The position numbers and the translations under genes are program-made. From positions 138,571,319 through 138,635,318 of the forward strand of contig NC_134707.1 in assembly GCF_043290135.1 (NCBI RefSeq): DNA of 64,000 nucleotides, in the 5' to 3' direction. The notes below the pieces were generated by a model. That model searched no databases and was not told the origin of the DNA. It saw only the letters and a list, made by a program, of their open reading frames with translations. Shown piece after piece: positions 34,580 through 46,378 of the stretch (within the stretch, counting starts at the first letter, position 1; every line of letters begins with the position of its first letter). This DNA is from Rhipicephalus microplus. Lineage: Eukaryota > Arthropoda > Arachnida > Ixodida > Ixodidae.

Positions 34580-36671
34580 TTTCTAGTTGTGGAGTCTCAA
34601 TTTTGGAGTTCCAAGTTGTGGAGTCTCTAGTTGTCGAGTTTCTAGTTGTGGAGTGTCTATTTGTGGAGTGTCTATTTGTGGAGTTTCTAGTTGTGAAGTT
34701 TCTAGTTGTGGAGTTTCTAGTTGGAGTTTTTAGTTTTCGAGCTTCTAGTTGTAGATTTTCTATTTGCAGAGTTCCTCATTGTTGGGTTTCTAGTTGTGGA
34801 AATTCTAGCTGTGGAGTTTCTACTTATAAAATCTCTAGTCGAGGAGTTTCTAGTTGTGTAGTTTCTATCTGAGGAGTTTCTAAATGCAAAGTCTCTAGTT
34901 GTGCAGTCTCTAGTTGTGGAGTTTCTAGTTGCGGAGTTTCTTCTTGGGGAGTTTCTAGTTGTGAAGTTTCTAGTTGTGGATTTTCTAGTTGCGGAGTTTC
35001 TAGTTGCGGAGTTTCCAGTTGGGGAGTTTCTACTTGAGTTTATAGTTGTGGATTTTCTAGTTGCAAAGTTTCGATTTGCAGAGTTTCAAGTTGTGGAGTT
35101 TCTAGTTGCGGAGATTCTAGCTGCGGAGTTTCTAGTTGCGGAGTCTCTAGTTGTGCAGCCTCTAGTTGTTGAGTTTCTAGTTGTGAAGTTTATAGTTGAG
35201 GAGTTTCTAGCTGTGGAGTTTCTAGTTGCGGAGTTTCTATTTGCAGAGTTTCTAGTTGCGGAGTTTTTAGCTGCAGAGTTTCTAGTTGTGGAGTTTCTAG
35301 TTGTGGAGTTTTAGTTGTGGCGTTTCCAGTTGAGGAATTTATAGGTGTGGAGTTTGTAGTTGTTGAGTTTCTAGTTGTCGGGTTTCTAGTTGCAGAATTT
35401 CTAGTTGTGGAGTGTCTAGTTGTGGAGTTTTTAGTTGAGGAGTCTCAAGTTGTGGAGTTTCTAGTTGTGGAGTTTCTAGCTGTGGAGTTTTTAGTTGTTG
35501 AGTTTCTAGTTGACGAGTTTCTATTTGCGAAGTCTCAAGTGTTGGAGTTTCTAGCTGTGGAGTTTCTAGTTGCGGAGTTTGTAGTTGCGGAGTTTCTAGT
35601 TGCAGAGTTTCTAGTTGTGGAGATTCTATTTGCCGAGTTTCTTGTTGCGAAGTCTCAAGTTGTGGAGTTTCTAGCTGTGGAGTTTCTAGTTGCGGAGTTT
35701 CTAGTTTTGGAGTTTCTAGTTGTGGAGTTTCTAGTTTTGGAATTTGTAGTTGTGGAGTATCTAGTTGTGGTGTTTCAAGTTGTGGAGTTTCTAGCTGTGG
35801 AGTTTCTAGTTGCGGAGTTTCTAGTGGCAGAGTTTCTAGCTGCGGAGTTTTCTAGTTGTGGAGATTCTAGTGGCGGAGTTTCAAGTTGTGGAGTTTCAAG
35901 TTGCGGAGTTACTAGCTGTGGAGTTTCTAGTTGCGGAGTCTCTAGTTGTGCAGTCTCTAGTTGTTGAGTTGCTAGTTGTGAAGTTTCTAGTTGTGGGGTT
36001 TCTAGCTGTGTAGTTTCTAGTTGCGGAGTTTCTAGTTGCAGAGTTTCTAGTTGCGGAGTTTCTAGTTGCGGAGTTTCTAGTTGTGGAGTTTCTGGTTGGG
36101 GAGTTTCTAGTTGTTGAGTTTCTAGCTGTGGAGTTTCTAGTCGCGGAGTTTCTAGTTGCGGAGTTTCTAGTCGCGGAGTTTCTGGTTGCAGAGTTTCTAG
36201 TTACGGAGTTTCTAGATGCAGAGTTTTTAGTTGTGGAGTTTCTAGTTGTGGAGTTTTAGTTGTGGAGTTTCAAGTTGTGGAATTTCAAGTTGTGGAATTT
36301 ATAGGTGTCGAGTTTCTAGTTGTTGAGTGTCTAGTTGTGGAGTTTCTAGTTGCGGAGTTTCTAGTTGTGGAGTTTCTACTTGTGGAGTTTCTAGTTGTGG
36401 AGTTTTGAGATGCGGAGTTTCTGGTGTCGGAGTTTCAGGTTGTGGAGTTTCTAATGGTGGAGTTTGTTAGTGTGGAGTATCTTGTTGTGGAGTTTCAAGT
36501 TCAGGAGTTTTTAGTTGTGGATTTCGAAGTTGTAGAGTTCCTAGTTGTGGAGGTTCTAGTGGTGTAGTTTCTAGTTGTTGAGTTTCTAGTTGCTGAGTTT
36601 CTAGTCGCGAAGTCTCAAATTGTGGAGTTTCTAGCTGTGGATTTTGAAGTTGTAGAGTTCCTAGTTGCGGA

Positions 36672-37467
36672 GTGTCTAGATGGAAGTTTCTAGTTGTTGA
36701 GTTTCTAGTTGACGAGTTTCTATTTGCGAAGTCTCAAGTTGTGGAGTTTCTAGCTGTGGAGTTTCTAGTTGCGGAGTTTGTAGCTGCAGAGTATCTAGTT
36801 GCAGAGTTTCTAGTTGTGGAGATTCTAGTGTCCGAGTTTCTTGTTGCGAAGTCTCAAGTTGTGGAGTTTCTAGCTGTGGAGTTTCTAGTTGCGGAGTTTC
36901 TAGTTGCAGAGTTTCTAGTTGCGGAGTTTCTAGTTGTGGAGTTTCTAGTTGTGGAATTTGTAGTTGTGGAGTATCGTGTTGTGGTGTTTCAAGTTGTGGA
37001 GTTTCTAGCTGTGGAGTTTCTAGTTGTGGAGTTTCTAGTTGCAGAGTTTCTAGTTGCGGAGTTTTCTAGTTGTGGAGATTCTAGTGGCGGAGTTTCAAGT
37101 TGTGGAGTTTCTAGTTGCGGAGTTACTAGCTGTGGAGTTTGTAGTGGCGGAGTCTCTAGTTGTGCAGTCTCTAGTTGTTGAGTTGCTAGTTGTGAAGTAT
37201 ATAGTTGTGGGGTTTCTAGCTCTGGAGTTTCTAGTTGCGGAGTTTCTAGTTGCAAAGTTTCTAGTTGCGGAATTTCTAGTTGCAGAGATTCTAGTTGTGG
37301 AGTTTTTAGCTGTGGAGTTTCTAGTGGTTGAGTTTACAGTTGACGAGTTTCTATTTGCGAAATCTCGAGTTGTGGAGTTTCTAGCTGTGAAGTTTCTAGT
37401 TGCAGAGTTTCTAGTTGCGAAGTTTTCAGTTGTGGAGTTTCCAGTTGTGGAAATTCAATCTGTGTAG
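36672..37467 (+). repeat. M1 module, gamma (copy III)
   Basis: It carries GAGTATCTAGTTGCA at 36,789-36,803 and the other gamma markers. It lies 2,888 bp after beta, the same spacing as in copy I, so the 255-bp contraction between beta and gamma is a shared, older feature. Confidence 0.9.
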
Positions 37468-39000
37468 TTTCTAGTTGTGGAGTCTCAATTTTGGAGTTCC
37501 TAGTTGTGGAGTCTCTAGTTGTCGAGTTTCTAGTTGTGGAGTGTCTATTTGTGGAGTTTCTAGTTGTGAAGTTTCTAGTTGTGGAGTTTCTAGTTGGAGT
37601 TTTTAGATTTCGAGCTTCTAGTTGTAGATTTTCTATTTGCAGAGTTCCTCATTGTTGGGTTTCTAGTTGTGGAATTTCTAGCTGTGGAGTTTCTACTTAT
37701 AGAATCTCTAGTCGAGGAGTTTCTAGTTGTGTAGTTTCTATCTGAGGAGTTTCTAAATGCAAAGTCTCTAGTTGTGCAGTCTCTAGTTGTGGAGTTTCTA
37801 GTTGTGGAGTTTCTTCTTGGGGAGTTTCTAGTTGTGAAGTTTCTAGTTGTGGATTTTCTAGTTGCGGAGTTTCTAGTTGCGGAGTTTCAAGTTGGGGAGT
37901 TTCTACTTGAGTTTATAGTTGTGGATTTTCTAGTTGCAATGTTTCGGTTTGCAGAGTTTCAAGTTGTGGAGTTTCTAGTTGCGGAGATTCTAGCTGCGGA
38001 GTTTCTAGTTGCGGAGTCTCTAGTTGTGCAGCCTCTAGTTGTTGAGTTTCTAGTTGTGAAGTTTAAAGTTGAGGGGTTTCTAGCTGTGGAGTTTCTAGTT
38101 GCGGAGTTTCTATTTGCAGAGTTTCTAGTTGCGGAGTTTTTAGCTGCAGAGTTTCTAGTTGTGGAGTTTCTAGTTGTGGAGTTTCTAGTTGTGGAGTTTT
38201 AGTTGTGGCGTTTCCAGTTGAGGAATTTATAGGTGTGGAGTTTGTAGTTGTTGAGTTTCTAGTTGTCGGGTTTCTAGTTGCAGAATTTCTAGTTGTGGAG
38301 TGTCTAGTTGTGGAGCTTTTAGTTGAAGAGTCTCTAGTTGTTGAGTCTCTAGCTGTGGAAATTCTGGTTGTGGAGTTTCTAGTTGAAGAGTTTGTTGTTG
38401 CGGAGTTTCTAGATGGTGCTTTTTTAGTTGTAGAGTTTCTGGCTGTGGAGCTTAGAGGTGCGGAGTTTCTGGTTGTGGAGTTTCTAGTTGTGAGGTTTGT
38501 AGTTGTGGAGTTTCTAGTGGTAGAGTTTCTAGTTGCGGAATCTCTAGTTGTGGAGTTTCTAGTTGTGGAGTATCTAAATGCGAACTCTCAAGTTGTGGAG
38601 TTTCTAGTTGTGGAGTTTCTAGCTGTGGAGTTTTTAGTTGTTGAGTTTCTAGTTGACGAGTTTCTATTTGCGAAGTCTCAAGTGTTGGAGTTTCTAGCTG
38701 TGGAGTTTCTAGTTGCGGAGTTTGTAGTTGCGGAGTTTCTAGTTGCAGAGTTTCTAGTTATGGAGATTCTATTTGCCGAGTTTCTTGTTGCGAAGTCTCA
38801 AGTTGTGGAGTTTCTAGCTGTGGAGTTTCTAGTTGCGGAGTTTCTAGTTTTGGAGTTTCTAGTTGTGGAGTTTCTAGTTGTGGAATTTGTAGTTGTGGAG
38901 TATCTAGTTGTGGTGTTTCAAGTTGTGGAGTTTCTAGCTGTGGAGTTTCTAGTTGCGGAGTTTCTAGTGGCAGATTTTCTAGCTGCGGAGTTTTCTAGTT

Positions 39001-40780
39001 GTGGAGATTCTAGTTGTGGAGTTTCTAGTTGTGGAGTGTCTACTTGTGGAGTTTCTAGTTGTGGAGTATCTAGTTGCGGAGTCACTAATTGTGCAGTCTC
39101 TAGTTTTGGAGTCTCTAGTTGTGGAGTTTCTGGTTGTGGAGTTTATAGTTGTGGAATTTCTAGCTGTGGAGATTCTAGTTGCGGAGTTTCTAGTTGCTGA
39201 GTTTCTAGTTGTGGAGTTTCTAGTTGTGGAAATTTAGTTGTGGAGTTTAAAGTTGTGGAATATGCAGGTGTGGAGTTTCTAGTTGTGGAGTTTCTAGTTT
39301 TCGGGTTTCTAGTTACGGAGTTTCTAGTTGTGGAATTTCTAGTTGTGGAGCTTTTAGTTGAGGAGTCTCTAGTTGTTGAGTCTCTAGTTGTGGAAGTTCT
39401 AGTTGTGGAGTTTCTAGTTGCGGAGTTTCCTGTTGCGGAGTTTCTTGTTCGGAGTTTCTAGATGTGGAGTTTCTAGTTTTGGAGTTTCTGGCTGTGGAGT
39501 TTCTAGTTGTGGAGTCTCTAGTTGTGGAGTTTCTAGTTGTGGAGTTTCTAGTTGCGAAGTCTCAAGTTGTGGAGTTTCTAGTTGTGGAGTTTCAAGTTGT
39601 GGAGCTTCTAGTGGCGGGGTTCGTAGTTGTGGGTTTCGTAGTTGTGGAGTTTCTAGTTACGGAGTTTCAAGTTGTGGAGTTTCTCGTTGTGGAGTCTCTA
39701 GTTGTGGATTGTCTAGCTGTGGAGTTTCTAGTTGCGGAGTTTTTAGTTGCGGAGTTTCTCGTTGTGAAGTTTCTAGTTGTGGAGTTTCTAGTTGTGGAGT
39801 TTCTAGTTGTGGAGTCTGTAGTTGTGGAGTATCTATTTGTTGGGTTTCAAGTTGTGGAGTTTCTAGCTGTGGAGTTTCTAGTTGCAGGGTTTCTAGTTGC
39901 GGAGTTTTCTAGTTGTGGAGTTTCTAGTTGCGGAGTTTCTAGCTGCGAAGTTTCAAGTTGTGGAGTTTCTAGTTGTGGAGTTTCTGGTTGTGGAGTTTTT
40001 AGTTGTGGAGTCTCTAGTTGTGGAGTCTCTAGTTGTGGAGTTTCTAGTTGTGGAGTGTCTACTTGTGGAGTTTCTAGTTGTGGAGTTTCTAGCTGTGGAG
40101 TTTCTAGTTGCAGGGTTTCCAGTTTCGGAGTTTCTAGCTGTGGAGTTTCTAGGTGCGGAGTCTCTAGTTGTGCAGTCTCTGGTTTTAGAGTCTCTGGTTG
40201 TGGAGTTTCTAGTTGTGGAGTTTCTAGTTGCGAAGTGTCTAGTTATGGAGTTGTAAAGTTTCTAGTTGTGGAGCTTCTAGTTGCGGAGTTTCTAGCTGTG
40301 GAGTTTCAAGTTGCAGAGTCTCTAGTTGTGCAGTCTCTAGTTGTGGAGTCTCTGGCTGTGGAGTTTCTAGTTGTGGAGTTTCGAGTTGTGGAGTTTCTAT
40401 TTGCGGAGTTTCTTGTTGCGGAGTTTCTAGTTGTGGATTTTCTGGCTGTGGAGTTTCTAGTTGCGGAGTTTCTAGTTGTGGAGTTTCTAGTTGTGGAGTC
40501 TCTAGTTGTGGAGTTTCTAGTTGTGGAGTTTCTAGTTGTGGGGTTCGTAGTTGTGGGGTTCGTAGTTGTGCAGTTTCTAGTTGTGGAGTCTCTACTTGTG
40601 AAGTTTCCATTTGTGGTGTTTCTAGCTGTGGAGTTTCTAGTTGCGGAGTTTCTAGATGCAGAGTTTCTAGTTGCGGAGTTTTCTAGTTGTGGAGATTCCA
40701 GTGGCGGAGTTTCTAGTTGCGGAGTTTTTAGCTGCAGAGTTTCTAGTTGTGGAGTTTCTAGTTGTGGAGTTTCTAGTTTT
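39001..40780 (+). repeat. Module B, copy III
   Basis: It matches 12,750 onward at offset 26,251. It has lost a 60-bp, four-unit piece near 40,530 (the GGGAAGTCTCAAG group kept at 14,287). GATATATAGG-type text becomes GAATATGCAGG near 39,260. Its right end has an extra 14-bp unit before a GCGTTTCAAGTTGAGG landmark. Confidence 0.83.
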
Positions 40781-41931
40781 GGAGTTTTAGTTGTGCGTTT
40801 CAAGTTGAGGAATTCATAGGTGTGGAGTTTGTAGTTGTTGAGTTTCTAGTTATCGGGTTTCTAGTTGCAGAATTTCTAGTGGTGGAGTGTCTAGTTGTGG
40901 AGCTTTTATTTGAAGAGTCCCTAGTTGTTGAGTCTCTAGCTGTGGAAATTCTAGTTGTGGAGTTTCTAGTTGAAGAGTTTGTTGTTGCGGAGTTTCTAGA
41001 TTGTGTTTTTCTAGTTGTAGAGTTTCTGGCTGTGGAGTTTCCAGTTGCGGAGTTTCTAGTTGTGGAGTTTCTAGTTGTGAGGTTTGTAGTTGTGGAGTTT
41101 CTAGTGGTAGAGTTTCTAGTTGTGGAATCTCTAGTTGTGGAGTTTCTAGTTGTGGAGTATCTAAATGCGAACTCTCAAGTTGTGGAGTTTCTAGTTGTGG
41201 AGTTTCTAGCTGTGGAGTTTCTAGTTGTTGAGTTTCTAGTTGACGAGTTTCTATTTGCGAAGTCTCAAGTGTTGGAGTTTTTAGCTGTGGAGTTTCTAGT
41301 TGCGGAGTTTGTAGTTGCTAAGTTTGTAGTTGCAGAGTTTCTAGTTATGGAGATTCCATTTGCCGAGTTTCTTGTTGCGAAGTCTCAAGTTGTGGAGTTT
41401 CTAGCTGTGGAGTTTCTAGTTGCGGAGTTTCTAGTTGTGGAGTTTCTAGTTGTGGAGTTTCTAGTTGTGGAATTTGTAGTTGTGGAGTATCTAGTTGTGG
41501 TGTTTCAAGTTGTGGAGTTTCTAGCTGTGGAGTTTCTAGTTGCGGAGTTTCTAGTGGCAGAGTTTCTAGCTGCGGAGTTTTCTAGTTGCGGAGATTCTAG
41601 TGGCGGAGTTTCAAGTTGTGGAGTTTCAAGTTGCGGAGTTACTAGCTATGGAGTTTCTAGTTGCGGAGTCTCTAGTTGTGCAGTCTCTAGTTGTTGAGTT
41701 GCTAGTTGTGAAGTTTCTAGTTGTGGGGTTTCTAGCTGTGTAGTTTCTAGTTGCGGAGTTTCTAGTTGCAGAGTTTCTAGTTGCGGAGTTTCTAGTTGGG
41801 GAGTTTCTAGTTGTTGAGTTTCTAGCTGTGGAGTTTCTAGTCGCGGAGTTTCTGGTTGCAGAGTTTCTAGTTGCGGAGTTTCTAGATGCTGAGTTTCTAG
41901 TTGTGGAGTTTCTAGTTGTGGAATTTTAGTT

Positions 41932-43052
41932 GTGGAGTTTCAAGTTGTGGAATTTCAAGTTGTGGAATTTATAGGTGTCGAGTTTCTAGTTATTGAGTGT
42001 CTAGTTGTGGAGTTTCTAGTTGTAGAGTTCCTAGTTGTGGAGTTTCTAGTGGTGGAGTTTCTAGTTGTTGAGTTTCTAGTTGCTGAGTTTCTAGTCGCGA
42101 AGTCTCAAATTGTGGAGTTGATAGCTCTGGATTTTGAAGTTGTAGAGTTCCTAGTTGCGGAGTGTCTAGATGGAAGTTTCTAGTTGTTGAGTTTCTAGTT
42201 GACGAGTTTCTATTTGCGAAGTCTCAAGTTGTGGAGTTTCTAGCTGTTGAGTTTCTAGTTGCGGAGTTTCTAGTTGTGGAGTTTCTAGTTGTGGAGTTTC
42301 TAGTTGTGGAATTTGTAGTTGTGGAGTATCTAGTTGTGGTGTTTCAAGTTTTGGAGTTTCTAGCTGTGGAGTTTCTAGTTGCGGAGTTTCTAGTGGCAGA
42401 GTTTCTAGCTGCGGAGTTTTCTAGTTGCGGAGATTCTAGTGGCGGAGTTTCAAGTTGTGGAGTTTCTAGTTGCGGAGTTACTAGCTATGGAGTTTCTAGT
42501 TGCGGAGTCTCTAGTTGTGCAGTCTCTAGTTGTTGAGTTGCTAGTTGTGAAGTTTCTAGTTGTGGGGTTTCTAGCTGTGTAGTTTCTAGTTGCGGAGTTT
42601 CTAGTTGCAGAGTTTCTAGTTCCGGAGTTTCTAGTTGCAGAGATTCTAGTTGTGGAGTTTCTTGTTGGGGAGTTTCTAGTTGTTGAGTTTCTAGCTGTGG
42701 AGTTTCTAGTCGCGGAGTTTCTGGTTGCAGAGTTTCTAGTTGCGGAGTTTCTAGATGCTGAGTTTCTAGTTGTGGAGTTTCTATTTGTGGAGTTTTAGTT
42801 GTGGAGTTTCAAGTTGTGGAATTTCAAGTTGTGGAATTTATAGGTGTCGAGTTTCTAGTTGTTGACTGTCTAGTTGTGCAGTTTCTAGTTGTAGAGTTCC
42901 TAGTTGTGGAGTTTCTAGTGGTGGAGTTTCTAGTTGTTGAGTTTCTAGTTGCTGAGTTTCTAGTCGCGAAGTCTCAAATTGTGGAGTTTCTAGCTCTGGA
43001 TTTTGAAGTTGTAGAGTTCCTAGTTGCGGAGTGTCTAGATGGAAGTTTCTAG
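41932..43052 (+). repeat. Tandem M5 modules, copy III counterpart
   Basis: M5 starts recur at 41,932 and 42,801 (869-bp spacing), as at 15,622 and 16,491. Both continue to the GTCTAGATGGAAG landmark, unlike the second copy in copy I. GAGTTGATAGC near 42,117 is a private variant. Confidence 0.82.
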
Positions 43053-43579
43053 TTGTTGAGTTTCTAGTTGACGAGTTTCTATTTGCGAAGTCTCAAGTTG
43101 TGGAGTTTCTAGCTGTGGAGTTTCTAGTTTAGGAGTTTGTAGCTGAGGAGTTTCTAGTTGCAGAGCTTCTAGTTGTTGAGATTCTAGTGTCCGAGTTTCT
43201 AGTTGCGAAGTCTCAAGCTGTGGAGTTTCTAGCTGTGGAGTTTCTAGTTGTGGAGTTTCTAGTTGTGGAATTTGTAGTTGTGGAGTATCGTGTTGTGGTG
43301 TTTCAAGTTGTGGAGTTTCTAGCTGTGGAGTTTCTAGTTTGGAGTTTCTAGTTGCAGAGTTTCTAGTTGCGGAGTTTTCTAGTTGTGGAGTTTCTAGTTT
43401 CAGAGTTTCTAGTTGCGGAGTTTTCTAGTTGGGGAGATTCTAGTTGCGGAGTTTCTAGTTGTGGAGTTTCTAGTTGCGGAATTTGTAGTTGTGGAGTATC
43501 TAGTTGTGGTGTTTCAAGTTGTGGAGTCTATAGTTGTGAAGTATCTATATGTTGGGTTTCAAGTTGTGGAGTTTCTAGC
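42952..43579 (+). repeat. Irregular 15-bp repeat stretch between copy III and the 2.8-kb duplication
   Basis: It starts like module M1 (the GTCTAGATGGAAG landmark at about 43,036) but decays into divergent units with two 16-bp units close together near 43,370 and 43,420 and a 14-bp unit near 43,340. It has no full-length counterpart in the window. No gene is seen. It may be a remnant of a further super-repeat copy damaged by several exchanges. Confidence 0.7.
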
Positions 43580-46378
43580 TGTGGAGTTTCTAGCTGTGGA
43601 GTTTCTAGTGGTTGAGTTTCCAGTTGACGAGTTTCTATTTGCGAAGTCTCAAGTTGTGGAGTTTCTAGCTGTAAAGTTTCTAGTTGCAGAGTTTCTAGTT
43701 GCGGAGTTTTCAGTTGTGGAGTTTCTAGTTGTGGAATTTTAATCTGTGTAGTTTCTAGTTGTGGAGTCTCAATTTTGAAGTTGCTAGTTGTGGAGTTCCT
43801 AGTTGTGGAGTTTCTAGTTGTGGAGTGTCTATTTGTGGAGTTTCTAGTTGTGAAGTTTCTAGTTGTAGAGTTTCTAGTTGGAGTTTTTAGTTTTTGAGAT
43901 TCTAGTTGTAGATTTTCTAATTGCAGAGTTCCTAGTTGTGGAGTTTCTAGGTGTGGGGTTTCTAGTTGTGGAACTTGTAGTTGTGGAGTATCTAGTTGTG
44001 GTGTTTCAAGTTATGGAGTTTTTAGCTGTAGAGTTTCTAGTTGTGGAGTTTCTAGTGGCAGAGTTTCTAGTTGCGGAGTTTTCTAGTTGTTGAGATTCTA
44101 GTGGCGGAGTTTCAAGTTGTGGAGTTTCTAGTTGCGGAGTCTCTAGTTGTGCAGTCTATAGTTGTTGAGTTGATAGTTGCAGAGTTTCTAGTTGCGGAGT
44201 TTCTAGTTGCAGAGTTTCTAGTTGTGGAGTTTATAGTTGGAGAGTTTCGAGTTGCAGAGTTTCTAGTTGTGGAGTTTCTAGTTGTGGAGATTTAGTTGTG
44301 GAGTTTCAAGTTGTGGAATTTATAGGTGTGGAGTTTCTAGTTGTTGAGTGTCTAGTTGTGGAGTTTCTAGCTGTGGAGTTTCTAGTGGTTGAGTTTCCAG
44401 TTGACGAGTTTCTATTCGCGAAGTCTCAAGTGTTGCAGTTTCTAGCTGTAAAGTTTCTAGTTGCGGAGTTTCTAGTTGCGGAGTTTCCAGTTGTGGGGTT
44501 TCTCGTTGTGGAATTTGTAGTTGTGCAGTATCTAGTTGTGGTGTTTCAAGTTGTGGAGTTTCTAGCTGTGGAGTTTCTAGTTGTGGAGTTTCTTGTGTCA
44601 GAGTTTCTAGTTGCGGAGTTTTCTAGTTGTGGAGATTCTAGTGGCGGAGTTTCAAGTTGTGAAGTTTCTAGTTGCGGAGTTACTAGCTGTGGAGTTTCCA
44701 GGTGCGGAGTCTCTAGTTTTGCAGTCTATAGTTGTTGAGTTGCTAGTTGTGAAGTTTATAGTTGTGGGGTTTCTAGCTGTTGAGTGTCTAGTTGCGGGGT
44801 TTGTAGTTGCAGAGTTTCTAGTTTCGGAGTTTCTAGTTGCAGAGATTCTAGTGGTGGTGTTTCTAGTTGTGGAGTCTCTAGTTGTGGAGTTTCTAGCTGT
44901 GGAGTTTCTAGTGGTTGAGTTTTCAGTTGACGAGTTTCTATTTGCGAAGTCTCAAGTTGTGGAGTTTCTAGCTGTAAAGTTTCTAGTTGCAGAGTTTCTA
45001 GTTGCGAAGTTTCCAGTTGTGGAGTTTCCAGTTGTGGAAATTCAATCTGTGTAGTTTATAGTTGTGGAGTCTCAATTTTGGAGTTCCTAGTTGTGGAGTC
45101 TCTAGTTGTCGAGTTTCTAGTTGTGGAGTGTCTATTTGTGGAGTTTCTAGTTGTGAAGTTTCTAGTTGTGGAGTATCTAGTTGGAGTTTTTAGATTTCGA
45201 GCTTCTAGTTGTAGATTTTCTATTTGCAGAGTTCCTCGTTGTTGGGTTCCTAGTTGTGGAAATTCTAGCTGTGGAGTTTCTACTTATGGAATCTCTAGTC
45301 GAGGAGTTTCTAGTTGTGTAGTTAATATCTGAGGAGTTTCTAAATGCAAAGTCTCTAGTTGTGCAGTCTCTAGTTGTGGAGTTTCTAGTTGTGGAGTTTC
45401 TTGTTGGGGAGTTTCTAGTTGTGAAGTTTCTAGTTGTGGATTTTCTAGTTGTGGATTTTCTAGTTGCAGAGTTTCGATTTGCAGAGATTCAAGTTGCGGA
45501 GTTTCTAGTTGGAGTTTTTAGTTTTCGAGTTTCTAGTTGTAGATTTTCTATTTGCAGAGTTCCTAGTTGTGGAGTTTATAGTTGTGGGGTTTCTAGTTGT
45601 GGAAATTCTAGCTGTGGAGTTTCTACTTATGAAATCTCTAGTTGTGGAGTTTCTAGTTGTGGAGTTTCTAGTTGTGGAGTTTCTAGCGGTGGAGTTTCTG
45701 GTTGTGGAGTCTCTAGTTGGGGAGTTTTTAGTTGTGGAGTTTCTAGTTGCGAACTCTCAAGTTGTGGAGTTTCTAGTTGTGGAGTTTCTAGCTGTGGAGT
45801 TTCTAGTTGTTGAGTTTCTAGTTGACGAGTTTCTATTTGCGAAGTCTCAAGTTGTGAAATTTCTAGCTGTGGAGTTTCTAGTTGCGGAGTTTCTAGTGGC
45901 AAAGTTCTAGTTGCGGAGTTTGCTAGTTGTGGAGATTCTAGCTGTGGAGTTTCTAGTTGCAGAGTTTCTAGTTGTGGAGTTTCTAGTTGTGGAGTTTCTA
46001 GTTGTGGGATTTGTAGTTGTGGAGGATCGTGTTGTGGTGTTTCAAGTTGTGGAGTTTCTAGCTGTGGAGTTTCTAGTTGTGGAGTTTCTTGTGGCAGAGT
46101 TTCTAGTTGCGGAGTTTTCTAGTTGTGGAGATTCTAGTGGCGGAGTTTCAAGTTGTGAAGTTTCTAGTTGCGGAGTTACTAGCTGTGGAGTTTCCAGGTG
46201 CGGAGTCTCTAGTTTTGCAGTCTATAGTTGTTGAGTTGCTAGTTGTGAAGTTTATAGTTGTGGGGTTTCTAGCTGTGGAGTGTCTAGTTGTGGGGTTTGT
46301 AGTTGCAGAGTTTCTAGTTTCGGAGTTTCTAGTTGCAGAGATTCTAGTGGTGGAGTTTCTAGTTGTGGAGTCTCTAGT
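43580..46378 (+). repeat. 2,799-bp tandem duplication, first copy
   Basis: It matches the next block at an exact offset of 2,799 bp with no indel that I could find. It contains an M2-like string (44,611-45,054), the TCGAGCTTC divergent cluster (about 45,190) and a second M2-like string from 45,911. At least six substitutions separate it from the second copy: positions 43,915, 44,022, 44,290, 44,526, 44,734 and 45,619. The period is not a multiple of 15 because the block contains 13-, 14- and 16-bp units. Confidence 0.92.

Larger units (their letters stand above)
26413..42951 (+). repeat. Super-repeat copy III (most complete copy)
   Basis: The order alpha-prime (26,779), M2 (27,582), alpha (30,641), beta (33,784), gamma (36,672), module B (39,001) and the M5 tandem (41,932 and 42,801) reproduces copy I. 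It lacks the 90-bp loss seen in copy I near 12,460, but it has lost four units (60 bp) near 40,530 that copies at 14,280 and 55,200 keep. Private substitutions include A at 33,273 and 33,673 and C at 33,996. Beyond 42,951 it no longer follows copy I but continues as an ordinary M5-to-M1 transition. Confidence 0.87.
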
